Source of the DNA: Formosa sp. L2A11
Lineage (GTDB): Bacteria > Bacteroidota > Bacteroidia > Flavobacteriales > Flavobacteriaceae
Assembly: GCF_009796865.1 (NCBI RefSeq)
Contig: NZ_CP047028.1
Span: 1,612,001-1,676,000 of the forward strand
Reading direction: 5' to 3'
Length of the DNA stretch: 64,000 nucleotides
Part shown: one piece after another, positions 35,208-48,135 of the stretch
Layout: each line of letters begins with the position of its first letter
Position numbering within the stretch: position 1 is the first letter of the stretch
Program-made: the position numbers and the translations under genes
The notes under the pieces: model-generated
What the model was told of the DNA's origin: nothing
The model's input: the letters and a program-made list of their open reading frames with translations, nothing else
The model's database searches: none

Positions 35208-37502
35208 ATGAATCAAGATTATATTAAACCAGACAATTGGTCGATAATTGAAGAAGGATTTGATGTAGAACGCGTTAAATCATCAGAGAGTTTATTCAGT
35301 ATCGGGAACGGTGCTATGGGGCAACGTGCTAATTTTGAAGAGTACTATTCAGGACCAACATTTCAAGGAAGTTATATCGCGGGTGTATATTATCCAGATA
35401 AAACACGTGTAGGTTGGTGGAAAAATGGATATCCTGAATATTTTGCTAAAGTGTTAAATGCACCAAGTTGGATTGGTATTAATATATTCGTAAACGGAAA
35501 TCCGCTAGATTTATTTACGTGTAAAGATGTGTCCGATTTTAAGCGTGAATTAAATATGAAAGAAGGTTGGTTGTCGCGTTCTTTTAAAGCAACCTTACCA
35601 AACGCTATTGAAATTGCTGTTGAAACAAAACGTTTTTTAAGCATAGATTTAGATGAGGTTGGAGCTATTTCTTATGCTATTACACCTTTAAATGGCGATG
35701 CAGAAATTACTTTCGAACCCTATTTAGATTCGGGAATTACAAACGAAGACACCAATTGGGACGATAAATTTTGGGAAACTACTGCGGTAACTCAAGATGG
35801 AAATATGGCGTTTATTGAAGCTCATACTATGAAAACGGAGTTTAAAACGTGTACGTTTATGGCTTCAGAGTATTTCTTAGATAACCAGAAATTAGATGTA
35901 AAAGCAGAGGTATCTCATACAGACCGGACTATTACATTTAAGCAGACTTCAGCAGTAAATAAAAATCAAACATTCACTATTCATAAATTTGGTGGTTACA
36001 CCGTAGATCGTAATCACGAGGTAACGCATTTAGTGTCTGCAGCCAAAGACGTTTTAAGCAAAGCGTTAAATTTAGGGTTTCAACATTTATTGGTTCAGCA
36101 AGAATTGGCTTGGGCTAAAATTTGGGATATGGCAGATATTACAATCGAAGGCGATGTAAAAGCACAACAAGGTATCCGATTTAATATTATGCAATTAAAT
36201 CATACCTATTTAGGAAAAGATGCCCGTTTAAATATTGGTCCGAAAGGGTTTACAGGTGAAAAATATGGAGGAAGTACCTATTGGGATACCGAAGCCTATT
36301 GTATTCCGTTTTACATGGCAACTAAAGATCAAGAAGTAGCGCGTAACTTATTAGAATATCGTTACAATCACTTAGATCGTGCTATTGAAAATGCAGGAAA
36401 ACTAGGATTTACTAACGGTGCAGCTTTATACCCAATGGTAACCATGAATGGTGAAGAATGCCATAACGAATGGGAAATTACGTTCGAAGAAATTCATAGA
36501 AACGGAGCCATTGCATTTGCCATTTTTAACTATTACCGTTACACAAACGATTATAGTTACATTCCAGAAAAAGGATTAGAGGTGTTAATCGGAATTGCTC
36601 GTTTTTGGCAACAACGTGCAACATTATCTACAGCACAAAATAAATACGTAATTCTTGGCGTTACAGGACCAAACGAATACGAAAACAACGTAAATAACAA
36701 TTTCTACACAAATTATCTTGCTAAGTGGTGTATAGATTATGCCATAGAAAATATTAAGAAAGTTGCTAAAGAATACGAAGACGATTTTAGTAGAATTCAA
36801 GATAAAGTAAATCTGTCTCCTGAAGAATTAGAAAAATGGAAAGCCGTTGCCGGAAACATGTATTTACCTTTTTCTAAGGAGCATAATATTTACTTGCAAC
36901 AAGATGGTTTCTTAGATAAAGAGTTAATCTCTGTAGCAGATTTAGATAAGGCGTCTCGCCCAATAAATCAAAAATGGTCTTGGGATCGTATCTTACGTTC
37001 GCCTTATATTAAGCAAGCAGATACGTTACAAGGATTCTACTTTTTCGAAGATCATTTTACAACAGAAGAATTAGAACGTCATTTCGATTTTTATGAACCA
37101 TTTACTGTTCACGAAAGTTCGTTATCGCCTTGTGTACACAGTATTCAGGCAGCAAAATTAAACCGTATGGATCAGGCTTACGAGTTCTATTTACGTACAT
37201 CGCGTTTAGATTTAGACGATTATAATAGAGAGGTTGAAGAAGGCCTACATATTACGTCTATGGCAGGAACTTGGATGAGTATTGTTGAAGGTTTTGGAGG
37301 TATGCGTATTAAAAATAATATGTTGTCTTTTGAACCTAAAATTCCTCACCAATGGGAAGGGTATTCATTTAAAGTGAATTTTAGAAATCAAGTTGTAAAA
37401 GTAAAAGTAACTCAAAAAGGTACCGAATTTAAACTTGAGAAAGGTAGCGAATTAGAAATAATCGCAAATAATAAAAACGTATTGCTTCAATTAGAAGATT
37501 GA
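35208..37502 (+). CDS. GH65 phosphorylase, probably maltose phosphorylase
   Basis: A 764-aa cytoplasmic enzyme (no signal peptide). It has the GH65 N-terminal beta-sandwich (GNGAMGQRANFEEYYSG), the catalytic (alpha/alpha)6 barrel with GGSTYWDTEAYCIPFYM, and the block ECHNEWEITFEEIHRNGA that holds the general-acid Glu. A C-terminal phosphate/substrate segment TSMAGTWMSIVEGFGGMR follows. It would split maltose with phosphate to glucose and beta-glucose-1-phosphate. The adjacent pgmB and the locus enzymes support maltose. Kojibiose, nigerose or trehalose specificity is less likely but cannot be excluded. I use the ATG at 35208 (MNQDYIKPDNW); the frame from 35169 adds 13 non-conserved residues. 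Confidence 0.93.
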   Translation: MNQDYIKPDNWSIIEEGFDVERVKSSESLFSIGNGAMGQRANFEEYYSGPTFQGSYIAGVYYPDKTRVGWWKNGYPEYFAKVLNAPSWIGINIFVNGNPLDLFTCKDVSDFKRELNMKEGWLSRSFKATLPNAIEIAVETKRFLSIDLDEVGAISYAITPLNGDAEITFEPYLDSGITNEDTNWDDKFWETTAVTQDGNMAFIEAHTMKTEFKTCTFMASEYFLDNQKLDVKAEVSHTDRTITFKQTSAVNKNQTFTIHKFGGYTVDRNHEVTHLVSAAKDVLSKALNLGFQHLLVQQELAWAKIWDMADITIEGDVKAQQGIRFNIMQLNHTYLGKDARLNIGPKGFTGEKYGGSTYWDTEAYCIPFYMATKDQEVARNLLEYRYNHLDRAIENAGKLGFTNGAALYPMVTMNGEECHNEWEITFEEIHRNGAIAFAIFNYYRYTNDYSYIPEKGLEVLIGIARFWQQRATLSTAQNKYVILGVTGPNEYENNVNNNFYTNYLAKWCIDYAIENIKKVAKEYEDDFSRIQDKVNLSPEELEKWKAVAGNMYLPFSKEHNIYLQQDGFLDKELISVADLDKASRPINQKWSWDRILRSPYIKQADTLQGFYFFEDHFTTEELERHFDFYEPFTVHESSLSPCVHSIQAAKLNRMDQAYEFYLRTSRLDLDDYNREVEEGLHITSMAGTWMSIVEGFGGMRIKNNMLSFEPKIPHQWEGYSFKVNFRNQVVKVKVTQKGTEFKLEKGSELEIIANNKNVLLQLED

Positions 37503-37643
37503 AAAATTAAGGATAGTGCGTTTTGATAGTTAGGCTGTTTAATTCTTGTTTTAGTGGTTTTTAATAACAGTCTCATTCAGGATTAAATAATTGTCAGAAT
37601 GCACTTGTCTTTAATATGTTAAAGCTTGCTGTTTTGTAATTGA

Positions 37644-39782
<2,139 letters not shown>

Positions 39783-39835
39783 GTTGTATATTTTATGTCT
39801 TAAAGAATAATTTTATGCTAGAAAAACATTTAGAT

Positions 39836-41731
39836 ATGCGTATATTATTTAAAGAATTAGTAAACAATAAATACACTATCTTTTCTATGGTATTACTATT
39901 TTTTAGTTTGAATTTAAATGCACAAATTTCACATGTCGAGCCTCCAAATTGGTGGGTAGATTTCCATAATTCGGAATTACAATTGTTAATTAAAGGTCCT
40001 GGAATAGGTCGTGCAACGCCTGTAATTAATTATCCTGGTGTTACAATTACTGCAGTCCATCAAGCTAAAAGTCCGAATTATTTATTCATCGATTTAAATA
40101 TAGATAAGGCGACTCAAGCAGGAGCATTCGATATTGTTTTTAATAGCGAAACGGATAAACCTATTTCATATACATATCAATTAAAAGCACGCGATAAAAA
40201 GGCTGAAGATTATATTGGTTTTAATAGTTCTGATGCTATTTACTTAATCACACCAGATCGTTTTGCTAACGGGAATACTAAAAATAATATAGATACAGAT
40301 CTTAAGGAACAAATTATAGATCGTAATAATGGATCTGCGAGACATGGTGGAGATATTCGTGGTATTATTAATCATTTAGATTATATAGACGAATTAGGGT
40401 GTACTGCGATTTGGCCAACACCATTATTAACTAACGATATGAATTCTTCCTCTTATCACGGTTATGCAATGACCGATTTTTATGAAGTAGATCCGCGTTT
40501 TGGAACACTTGATACATATAAAGAATTAGCACAAAAGATGCGTGGTCGCGGTTTGAAGTTAATTATGGATATGGTAGCAAACCATTGCGGTAGCGAACAT
40601 TGGTGGATGAAAGATTTACCTTTCGACGATTGGGTGAATCAACAAAATGCATTTGAGACTAAAGGTACACTACGAAACTCAAATCATAGACGGACAACAA
40701 ATCAAGATATATACGCTTCAGAAATCGATAAAAAAGACATGACCGAAGGTTGGTTTGTGCCTTCCATGCCCGATTTAAATCAGAAAAATCCATTTATGGC
40801 GAAGTACATCATTCAAAATAATATTTGGTGGATAGAAACGTTGCAACTTGGTGGTATTCGTCAGGATACATATCCGTATTCAGACAAAAACTTTATTAGT
40901 AATTGGGCAGGTTCTATAATGAAAGAATATCCCAATTTTAGTATTGTAGGAGAGGAGTGGAGCGTAAAACCGTTACTTGTTAGATATTGGCAAACGGGTA
41001 CTCCAAATAAAGAAGGTTTTGAGTCGCATTTAAGATCTACAATGGACTTCCCGATGCAAGAAAATATTGTGAGTGCTTTAAATGAAGACGAAGATTGGGC
41101 AACAGGCTTTGTAAAAATGTATGAAGGTTTAGCCATGGATTTTGCATATACTAAACCTGAAGATATTTTAATTTTTCCAGACAATCACGATATGGATCGT
41201 GTGTTTACACAGTTAAGAGAGCATGTGCAAAATACCAAAATGGCATTGAGTTATATTTTTCTTATGCCACGTATTGTTCAAATGTATTATGGTACCGAAA
41301 TCTTAATGCAAAACACAGAAAAACCAGGAGATCATGGTACGATTAGATCCGATTTTCCTGGAGGTTGGGACGGCGATTCAGTAAATGCATTTACCGGAGA
41401 AGGATTAACTGAAGATCAGGCAAGCATGCAAGATTTTGTAAAAAAAATACTGAATTACAGAAAACAAAGTGAAGCGATTAAGCATGGAAAAACAATGCAT
41501 TTTGCTCCCATAGACGGTGTTTATGTGTTGTCTAGAATTAAAGATGATGAAACCGTAGTCTTGATTTTAAACAAAAATGAAACCCCTATAGATATAGATT
41601 TAACACATTATAAAGAACTAGGCTTAGAAGGGAAAATCCTAAAAAATGTAATATCTGGAGATTCTGTAATATGGAATACTAATTATAAGCTTACTCAGAA
41701 AGGTCCACTGTTATTAACGACAAAACAGTAA
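39836..41731 (+). CDS. GH13 neopullulanase/cyclomaltodextrinase-type amylase (SusA-like)
   Basis: About 631 aa with a signal peptide ending LNLNAQ, so periplasmic. The N-terminal domain begins SHVEPPNWWVDFHNSELQLL, as in SusA and other cyclomaltodextrinase-type GH13 enzymes. The GH13 barrel follows (DAIYLITPDRFANG, MVANHCGSEHWW). The catalytic residues, numbered from this start, are D344 (GIRQDTYPY), E373 (VGEEW) and D452 (PDNHDMDR). It would cut linear and cyclic maltodextrins in the periplasm. The reading frame opens upstream (from 39779, and an ATG at 39815), but the start at 39836 gives a standard signal peptide. It lies 53 bp after the GH97 gene. Confidence 0.92.
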   Translation: MRILFKELVNNKYTIFSMVLLFFSLNLNAQISHVEPPNWWVDFHNSELQLLIKGPGIGRATPVINYPGVTITAVHQAKSPNYLFIDLNIDKATQAGAFDIVFNSETDKPISYTYQLKARDKKAEDYIGFNSSDAIYLITPDRFANGNTKNNIDTDLKEQIIDRNNGSARHGGDIRGIINHLDYIDELGCTAIWPTPLLTNDMNSSSYHGYAMTDFYEVDPRFGTLDTYKELAQKMRGRGLKLIMDMVANHCGSEHWWMKDLPFDDWVNQQNAFETKGTLRNSNHRRTTNQDIYASEIDKKDMTEGWFVPSMPDLNQKNPFMAKYIIQNNIWWIETLQLGGIRQDTYPYSDKNFISNWAGSIMKEYPNFSIVGEEWSVKPLLVRYWQTGTPNKEGFESHLRSTMDFPMQENIVSALNEDEDWATGFVKMYEGLAMDFAYTKPEDILIFPDNHDMDRVFTQLREHVQNTKMALSYIFLMPRIVQMYYGTEILMQNTEKPGDHGTIRSDFPGGWDGDSVNAFTGEGLTEDQASMQDFVKKILNYRKQSEAIKHGKTMHFAPIDGVYVLSRIKDDETVVLILNKNETPIDIDLTHYKELGLEGKILKNVISGDSVIWNTNYKLTQKGPLLLTTKQ

Positions 41732-41844
41732 TAATAATGCCTATCTATTTGTTGCTTTTAGATGTGTTTTAGGTGTTTGTTTTTCTACCAAATAATAAGC
41801 TTTTTCTAGAACGATTTCTTTTGCATTTTTAATGTCTAAATACT

Positions 41845-44235
41845 ATGAGAAAATTTTTATATATTTTTATTACACTTTGCATAACTCAACTAAGTTTTGC
41901 TCAAAATCCCGATAGAACTTTTGAAAAATCAGAAGATTCTAATAACGGATATAAAGTTGAAGTTAATGATGGTTATTATCTGTTTAAACTGTATAATCAA
42001 TCTATTGTAGAAACTACTTTTGTGCCCGATGGACAAGTTTTTAATCCAGAATCTCATGCTGTAGTTTTTAAAGAGAATCAATCTTTTTCAAAAATTACAG
42101 AATCTTCTAACGACATTACTTTAACGTCTTCGGGACTTTCTGTTCTAATAAAAAAAGCACCATTCCAAATTCAATATTTCTATAAAGGTCAACCAATCGT
42201 TTCAGAAAAAAAAGGCTATGCTAAAATTGAAGAAGGCGAGGCCATTCAGTTTAATTTAGACGATTCTGAAGTCTTATATGGAGGTGGAGAACGCGCTTTA
42301 GGGATGAATCGTAGAGGAAATCGTTTGCAATTATACAATCGTGCACACTACGGTTACGAAACGCATAGCGAGTTAATGAATTACACATTACCCATTGTAA
42401 TGTCTTCAAAAAAATATATGATTCATTTTGATAATGCACCAATTGGGTATTTAGATTTGGATAGTAAACACGATAATAGTCTGACTTACGAAACCATTTC
42501 TGGCCGTAAAACTTATCAGGTTATAGCTGCCAATTCTTGGGTAGATATTATAGATGCTTATACCACGTTAACAGGAAAACAACCTATGCCGCCACGGTGG
42601 GCTTTAGGGAATTTTTCTAGTCGTTTTGGATATCATTCAGAAGCAGAAACACGAGCAACAGTGTCTAAATTTAAGGAGGAAGAAATCCCGTTAGATGCTG
42701 TAATTTTAGATTTGTATTGGTTCGGAAAAGAAGTAAAAGGTACAATGGGAAATTTAGCATTCGATACCGATTCGTTTCCTACGCCTGAAAAAATGATTAA
42801 AGATTTTAAGACACAAGGCGTAAATACAATTTTAATTACAGAGCCTTTTGTGTTAACAACGTCTAAGAGGTGGCAAGATGCTGTAGATCATGATGTTTTG
42901 GCTAAAGATGCTGTTGGGAATCCATATACTTACGATTTCTTTTTTGGAAATACAGGGCTAATCGATATTTACAGTACGTCTGGTTTCAATTGGTTTTCTA
43001 ATATTTATAAGGACTTATTTAAAATGGGAGTTTCTGGAATTTGGGGAGATTTGGGCGAGCCGGAAGTGCATCCTAAAGATCTTATTCACGCAACAGGAAC
43101 TGCAAACGAAGTTCATAATATTTACGGTCATGATTGGGCAAGATTAGTGTACGAAAGTAGTTTAAGTGCTAAAGCAAATACACGACCATTTGTGTTAATG
43201 CGTGCAGGGTATTCAGGGTCTCAGCGTTACGGATTAATTCCGTGGTCTGGAGATGTTAATCGTTCTTGGGGCGGTTTGCAAAGTCAGCCCGAAATAGCAT
43301 TACAAATGGGTATGCAAGGCTTAGGTTATATGCACAGTGATTTGGGCGGATTTGCTGGAGATAATTTAGACGACGAGTTGTATGTGCGTTGGTTGCAATA
43401 TGGCGTTTTTCAGCCTATTTACCGGCCTCATGCACAAGAAGGAGTGCCAAGTGAACCTGTTTTTAGAAGTGAACAAGCTAAAAATTTAGCACGTAAAGCC
43501 ATAAGATTACGTTATGCATTATTGCCTTATAATTACAATTTAGCATTTCAAAATAACCAAAAAGGAACACCTTTAATGCGTCCGTTGTTTTTTGAAAATC
43601 CTGAAGATGTAACGCTTCAAAATTTAGCAAACACCTATTATTGGGGAGATGCGTTTTTGGTTTCTCCTATACTAGAAGCAGGCGTAACGTCTCACGATGT
43701 TGTGTTTCCGAAGAACACGTTATGGTTCGATTTTTATACAGATGAAAAGATTGATGGCGGACAAACTAAAACCGTTTCAGTAGCAAAAAATAGAATTCCA
43801 ACTTATGTTAAAGCAGGTGCATTTATTCCGTTGGCAAAACGCATGCAAAATACAAAGTCGTATACAGGAAACGATTTAGAGCTTCATTATTATAATGATG
43901 CTTCTATTTTAAATAGTGAATATGAAATGTATGACGACGACGGAAAGACGGTTAATGCATTTGAAAAAGGGAAATACGAAAAGCTTAATTTTTCATATAT
44001 AAATGATAAAAAAGGCATTCGTTTTGTCTTTAAAGATAGAATAGGTTCAGATTATGCGGCACAAACTAAGCTTATTCAATTTACCATTCATAATATAGAA
44101 AAAGAACCCGATGGTATTAAAATAGGAAGAAAAGACATGTCGTTTACTTACGATAAACATACGCATGTTTTAGAAATACCAGTAATATGGGAAACGGATT
44201 CTGAGTTAGAAATTAAAATAATTTATAATGATTAA
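41845..44235 (+). CDS. GH31 alpha-glucosidase
   Basis: A 796-aa enzyme with a signal peptide ending QLSFAQ (about 20). An N-terminal GH31 beta-sandwich is followed by the barrel. The catalytic nucleophile is D402 in GIWGDLGEPE and the acid/base is D470 in WSGDVNRSWGG. The C-terminal half has the GH31 RPLFFENPED and YYWGDAFLVSPIL blocks. It likely removes alpha-linked glucose, perhaps alpha-1,6 or alpha-1,3 linkages that GH97 and GH13 leave (inference). Its last 8 bp overlap the next GH13 gene, which shows tight operon packing. Confidence 0.93.
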   Translation: MRKFLYIFITLCITQLSFAQNPDRTFEKSEDSNNGYKVEVNDGYYLFKLYNQSIVETTFVPDGQVFNPESHAVVFKENQSFSKITESSNDITLTSSGLSVLIKKAPFQIQYFYKGQPIVSEKKGYAKIEEGEAIQFNLDDSEVLYGGGERALGMNRRGNRLQLYNRAHYGYETHSELMNYTLPIVMSSKKYMIHFDNAPIGYLDLDSKHDNSLTYETISGRKTYQVIAANSWVDIIDAYTTLTGKQPMPPRWALGNFSSRFGYHSEAETRATVSKFKEEEIPLDAVILDLYWFGKEVKGTMGNLAFDTDSFPTPEKMIKDFKTQGVNTILITEPFVLTTSKRWQDAVDHDVLAKDAVGNPYTYDFFFGNTGLIDIYSTSGFNWFSNIYKDLFKMGVSGIWGDLGEPEVHPKDLIHATGTANEVHNIYGHDWARLVYESSLSAKANTRPFVLMRAGYSGSQRYGLIPWSGDVNRSWGGLQSQPEIALQMGMQGLGYMHSDLGGFAGDNLDDELYVRWLQYGVFQPIYRPHAQEGVPSEPVFRSEQAKNLARKAIRLRYALLPYNYNLAFQNNQKGTPLMRPLFFENPEDVTLQNLANTYYWGDAFLVSPILEAGVTSHDVVFPKNTLWFDFYTDEKIDGGQTKTVSVAKNRIPTYVKAGAFIPLAKRMQNTKSYTGNDLELHYYNDASILNSEYEMYDDDGKTVNAFEKGKYEKLNFSYINDKKGIRFVFKDRIGSDYAAQTKLIQFTIHNIEKEPDGIKIGRKDMSFTYDKHTHVLEIPVIWETDSELEIKIIYND

Positions 44236-46114
44236 ACATCCAATAGTGTCAATTGCAATGATTTTATTAGTTTTAATCAGTTGTGATTCAAAAAAGAAAG
44301 ATATTTTGAAAGAAAATAATAGGGCAGAAATTGCCATCGCACCAAAAAAAGAAGTTGTGTATCAGGTGTTTACAAGGTTGTTCGGGAATACAAATCCGAC
44401 TAATAAACCGTGGGGAACTATTGAGGAAAATGGAGTCGGAAAGTTTAATGATTTTACAGACAAGGCTTTGTCTAAAATTAAAGATTTGGGTGTGACGTAC
44501 ATTTGGTATACAGGTGTGCCTCATCATGACGTGATTAGAGATTATACAGAATATGGCATTTCTAACGACGATCCGGATGTGGTAAAAGGCCGAGCAGGTT
44601 CACCGTATGCTGTTAAAGATTACTATAATGTAAATCCTGATTTAGCAGAAAATCCATCAAAACGTTTAGAAGAATTTGAGGCTTTAATAGCACGCTCACA
44701 TAAAGCGGGTTTAAAAGTAGTGATAGATATTGTGCCAAATCACGTGGCTAGAAATTACCAAAGTATTACTAAACCAGAAGGTGTTACAGATTTTGGGGAG
44801 ACAGATGATAAGACTGTAGTTTATAATGTAAATAATAATTTTTATTATAATCCAGGAGAGCCATTTGTTGTGCCAGAACGTCGCGATGGTTATGTGCCTT
44901 TAGGAGGTTCTGAAAATGTATTATTAGATGGTAAGTTTGATGAGAATCCGTCTAAATGGACAGGAAATGGATCGCGTTTATCGCAGCCAGATCCTAACGA
45001 TTGGTACGAAACAGTAAAAATAAATTATGGTATAACTCCAGATGGACATCATGATTTTGATAGCTTACCAGAAGGTTTCGATGCTAAAGATTATAAGGCT
45101 CATTTTGAGTTTTGGCAAGATAAAACCGTACCAGATTCTTGGGTAAAGTTTAAAGATATTGCACTGTATTGGACAGCAAAAGGCGTAGATGGATTTCGTT
45201 ACGATATGGCAGAAATGGTTCCTGTAGCGTTTTGGAGTTATATGAATTCGGCTATAAAAATGAAAAATCCAGAGGCGTTTTTATTAGCAGAAGTGTATAA
45301 TCCGAGTTTGTATAGAGATTATATCCGTAAAGGAAAAATGGATTATTTATACGATAAAGTTCAGTTGTATGATACTTTAAAACATGTTATGCAAGGTTGG
45401 GGAAAAACGGACGATATTGTGCCAATTCAACACGATTTAAAAGATATAGAACACCATATGTTACATTTCTTAGAAAACCACGACGAGCAACGTATTGCAA
45501 GTCCTGAGTTTGCAGGAAATGCAGAAAAAGCAAAACCTGCAATGGTGGTATCTGCAACCATAAGTACATCGCCAACGTTAATTTATTTCGGACAAGAGTT
45601 TGGAGAGCCAGGAGCAGAAGATTTAGGTTTTGGAGATCCGTCTAGAACGTCTATTTTCGATTATGGTAGTGTGCCAACCTTAAGACGTTGGGTAAATGAT
45701 AAGAACTTTGACGGCGGACAATCTTCTCCAGAAGAGTTAGAGCTTTACGATTTCTATAAACGGTTATTAAACTTTACAATTTCTAGTGAAGCATTAATGG
45801 GAGACTATCAAGATCTTCATGATTATAATACGCATAACACAGCGCATTATGGTTTAAAACAATTCTCTTATGCGCGTTGGAGTGCTAATGAAAAACTAAT
45901 TGTCGTAAATAATTTCGATGCAGATTATGGTACCGAGTTTTATTTAAAATTACCAAAAGAACTTGTAGAAGCTTGGCAATTAAAACCAGGGGAATATATG
46001 TTAGAAGATCAATTGTATAAGTCGTATCAAACGCTTTTACAAGTCTCGGAAAATGGTGCAGAAGCTAAAATAGCAGTTAAACCTTTACAATCATTCATAT
46101 TTAAATTAAAATAG
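44228..46114 (+). CDS. GH13 alpha-amylase-family lipoprotein 1
   Basis: A 628-aa lipoprotein with lipobox LISC (C19), then DSKKKD. The GH13 barrel starts VVYQVFTRLFGNTNPT. The catalytic residues are D326 (GFRYDMAEM), E355 (LLAEVYNP) and D419 (ENHDEQR). The IDIVPNHVAR block is canonical. An insertion of about 100 residues (VVPERRDGYVPLGGSENV to WQDKTVP) separates barrel strands 3 and 4 and may carry substrate specificity. It overlaps the GH31 gene by 8 bp and is followed after 3 bp by a second GH13 lipoprotein. The basic residues after the lipid Cys leave periplasmic or surface placement open. Confidence 0.9.
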   Translation: MIKHPIVSIAMILLVLISCDSKKKDILKENNRAEIAIAPKKEVVYQVFTRLFGNTNPTNKPWGTIEENGVGKFNDFTDKALSKIKDLGVTYIWYTGVPHHDVIRDYTEYGISNDDPDVVKGRAGSPYAVKDYYNVNPDLAENPSKRLEEFEALIARSHKAGLKVVIDIVPNHVARNYQSITKPEGVTDFGETDDKTVVYNVNNNFYYNPGEPFVVPERRDGYVPLGGSENVLLDGKFDENPSKWTGNGSRLSQPDPNDWYETVKINYGITPDGHHDFDSLPEGFDAKDYKAHFEFWQDKTVPDSWVKFKDIALYWTAKGVDGFRYDMAEMVPVAFWSYMNSAIKMKNPEAFLLAEVYNPSLYRDYIRKGKMDYLYDKVQLYDTLKHVMQGWGKTDDIVPIQHDLKDIEHHMLHFLENHDEQRIASPEFAGNAEKAKPAMVVSATISTSPTLIYFGQEFGEPGAEDLGFGDPSRTSIFDYGSVPTLRRWVNDKNFDGGQSSPEELELYDFYKRLLNFTISSEALMGDYQDLHDYNTHNTAHYGLKQFSYARWSANEKLIVVNNFDADYGTEFYLKLPKELVEAWQLKPGEYMLEDQLYKSYQTLLQVSENGAEAKIAVKPLQSFIFKLK

Positions 46115-46117
46115 ATT

Positions 46118-47788
46118 ATGCGTAACTTTATAGTAGTTTTAATTTTAGGAATTATGATTACAGGATGTCAAAACAAAACAGAAAAACCTATTGAAAAAGA
46201 AGTACAAGCTCCGTTTGAGTGGGATGCTGCTACCATTTATTTTATGTTAGTAGACCGTTTTAATAATGGAGATACTTCTAACGATGAAAATTTTGATAGG
46301 GATAAGGAAACTGGAGTGTTGCGAGGTTTTGAAGGTGGAGATATTAAAGGTGTAACAGAAAAAGTAGAATCTGGTTATTTTACAGATCTAGGCGTAAATG
46401 CCATTTGGATGACGCCAATTGTAGAACAAATTCATGGCGGAACAGATGAAGGTACAGGTTTGTCTTATGGTTTTCATGGCTATTGGACTAAAGATTGGAC
46501 GAATTTAGATCCAGATTTTGGAACCAGAGACGATTTAAAAAAATTAGTAGAAGCTGCACATAAAAAAGGGATTCGTATTGTTTTAGATGCTGTTATAAAT
46601 CATAGAGGACCAGTAACAGACAAAGATCCTGTTTGGCCACAAAGTTGGGTAAGAACAGGTCCTGCCTGCGATTATCATGATTTTGATAGTACTGTGAGTT
46701 GTACTTTGGTAGAAAATTTACCAGATATTAGAACAGAAAGTAATGAATCCGTAGAGTTGCCTCCTCAGCTTATTAAAAAATGGAAAGCAGAAGGTAGATA
46801 TGAGAAGGAAGTTGCAGAATTAGATGCGTTCTTTGAAAAAACAGGATATCCAAGAGCACCACGTTTTTACATCATGAAATGGTTGGCAGATTATATTACA
46901 GAATTTGGTATTGATGGTTATCGTGTAGATACCGTAAAGCATACAGAACCTTATGTATGGCGTGAGTTTAGAAAAGTTGTAGATGCTGCTTTTGCTCAAT
47001 TTAAGTCTGAAAATCCTGATAAAGTTTTAGACGATAACGGATTTTATCTTGTAGGTGAAGTGTATAACTATGGAATTAGTAATGAAAAAGCATTCGATTT
47101 TGGTGATCGCAAAGTGAATTATTTCGACAAAGCTTTTAATCAATTAATCAATTTTGAATTTAAATGGAACGCTGAACAAATGGATTATGAATCTATGTTT
47201 AGTAAATACGATAGTATTATTCATAACGATTTAAAAGATTATAGTGTTTTAAATTATTTAAGCTCGCATGACGATGGACAACCATTCGATCCTATGCGTG
47301 AAAAACCATTTGAAACCGCAACAAAATTATTGTTAACTCCAGGTGCTGCTCAAATATATTATGGAGACGAATCTGCGAGACCTTTACATGCAGAAGGTGC
47401 TGTAGGAGATGCAAATTTACGCACGTTTATGAATTGGGACGATATAAAATCTAACCCAACAACACAAGCTATTTTAGCACATTGGCAAATCTTAGGTAAG
47501 TTTAGAGAACGTAATCCTGCTGTAGGAGCTGGAAGACATAAAATGATTTCTAAATCACCTTATGTATTTTCAAGAACGTATGTTAATGGCGATTATAAAA
47601 ATGCTGTAGTTATTGGTTTAAATCTTGAAAAAGGTAAGAAAATAATACCTGTTGGAGGGGCTTTTCCAGAACGTATGATGCTTCATGATGCGTATTCTAA
47701 TACAGATGTTACTGTTGAAAATGGTAATGTTATTCTGAATAACGAATATAATATGGTGTTGTTAGAATTAGCATCTACGTCTAGATAA
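46118..47788 (+). CDS. GH13 alpha-amylase-family lipoprotein 2
   Basis: A 556-aa lipoprotein with lipobox ITGC (C17). The GH13 barrel starts AATIYFMLVDRFNNGDTSND, whose Asp/Asn-rich loop resembles a calcium site. The catalytic residues are D271 (GYRVDTVKH), E314 (VGEVYNY) and D385 (SSHDDGQ). The HHD-type block is replaced by LDAVINHRGP. It is the last gene of the plus-strand arm and is followed by a terminator. It could be a surface or periplasmic endo-amylase akin to SusG, but SusG identity is not assured. Confidence 0.9.
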   Translation: MRNFIVVLILGIMITGCQNKTEKPIEKEVQAPFEWDAATIYFMLVDRFNNGDTSNDENFDRDKETGVLRGFEGGDIKGVTEKVESGYFTDLGVNAIWMTPIVEQIHGGTDEGTGLSYGFHGYWTKDWTNLDPDFGTRDDLKKLVEAAHKKGIRIVLDAVINHRGPVTDKDPVWPQSWVRTGPACDYHDFDSTVSCTLVENLPDIRTESNESVELPPQLIKKWKAEGRYEKEVAELDAFFEKTGYPRAPRFYIMKWLADYITEFGIDGYRVDTVKHTEPYVWREFRKVVDAAFAQFKSENPDKVLDDNGFYLVGEVYNYGISNEKAFDFGDRKVNYFDKAFNQLINFEFKWNAEQMDYESMFSKYDSIIHNDLKDYSVLNYLSSHDDGQPFDPMREKPFETATKLLLTPGAAQIYYGDESARPLHAEGAVGDANLRTFMNWDDIKSNPTTQAILAHWQILGKFRERNPAVGAGRHKMISKSPYVFSRTYVNGDYKNAVVIGLNLEKGKKIIPVGGAFPERMMLHDAYSNTDVTVENGNVILNNEYNMVLLELASTSR

Positions 47789-48135
47789 TAACAAAAAATA
47801 GTTCGTTTTTTTTTAAGAGAAGCTGGGAATGTATAATTAAAAACGATGCATTTTAAATTTAATAATAAAACCTATCCTAATCGTGTATATAGATTAAGAT
47901 AGGTTTTATTGGTTTTTATATTGTGGTTAGAATTTGTATCTTTTTTAATAATGTTATAGCTTCTTAATCTTGTTTCATGTAAAATTGTAAGATTATTAAC
48001 AATCGATATTTTTATCGGCAACATGAAATAAGCATATTTGTATGTAAGATGTTGTTCATTAATGAGTCTAATAAAGATATATTATAACGCCATCAATGTT
48101 GTTTTTTAAATACAAATTAAAAGAAAGGAAATAGT
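47789..48135. other. Intergenic region with terminator, before msrB
   Basis: 347 bp without a gene. It holds the locus terminator (47867-47907) and a weak promoter-like CATATTTG near 48032-48039 (the -7 consensus wants TAnnTTTG). AAAGGAAA a few bases before the msrB ATG is an unusually Shine-Dalgarno-like purine run for this group. Confidence 0.6.
47867..47907. terminator. Terminator ending the alpha-glucan locus
   Basis: The 16-bp arms AAAACCTATCCTAATC and GATTAAGATAGGTTTT (one mismatch) enclose a 9-nt loop and end in T-rich sequence. Confidence 0.88.

Noticed and set aside
46118-47788. Naming the last GH13 lipoprotein susG
   Set aside because: It is a lipoprotein amylase but no SusG-specific feature (such as the CBM58 insertion) could be recognised.
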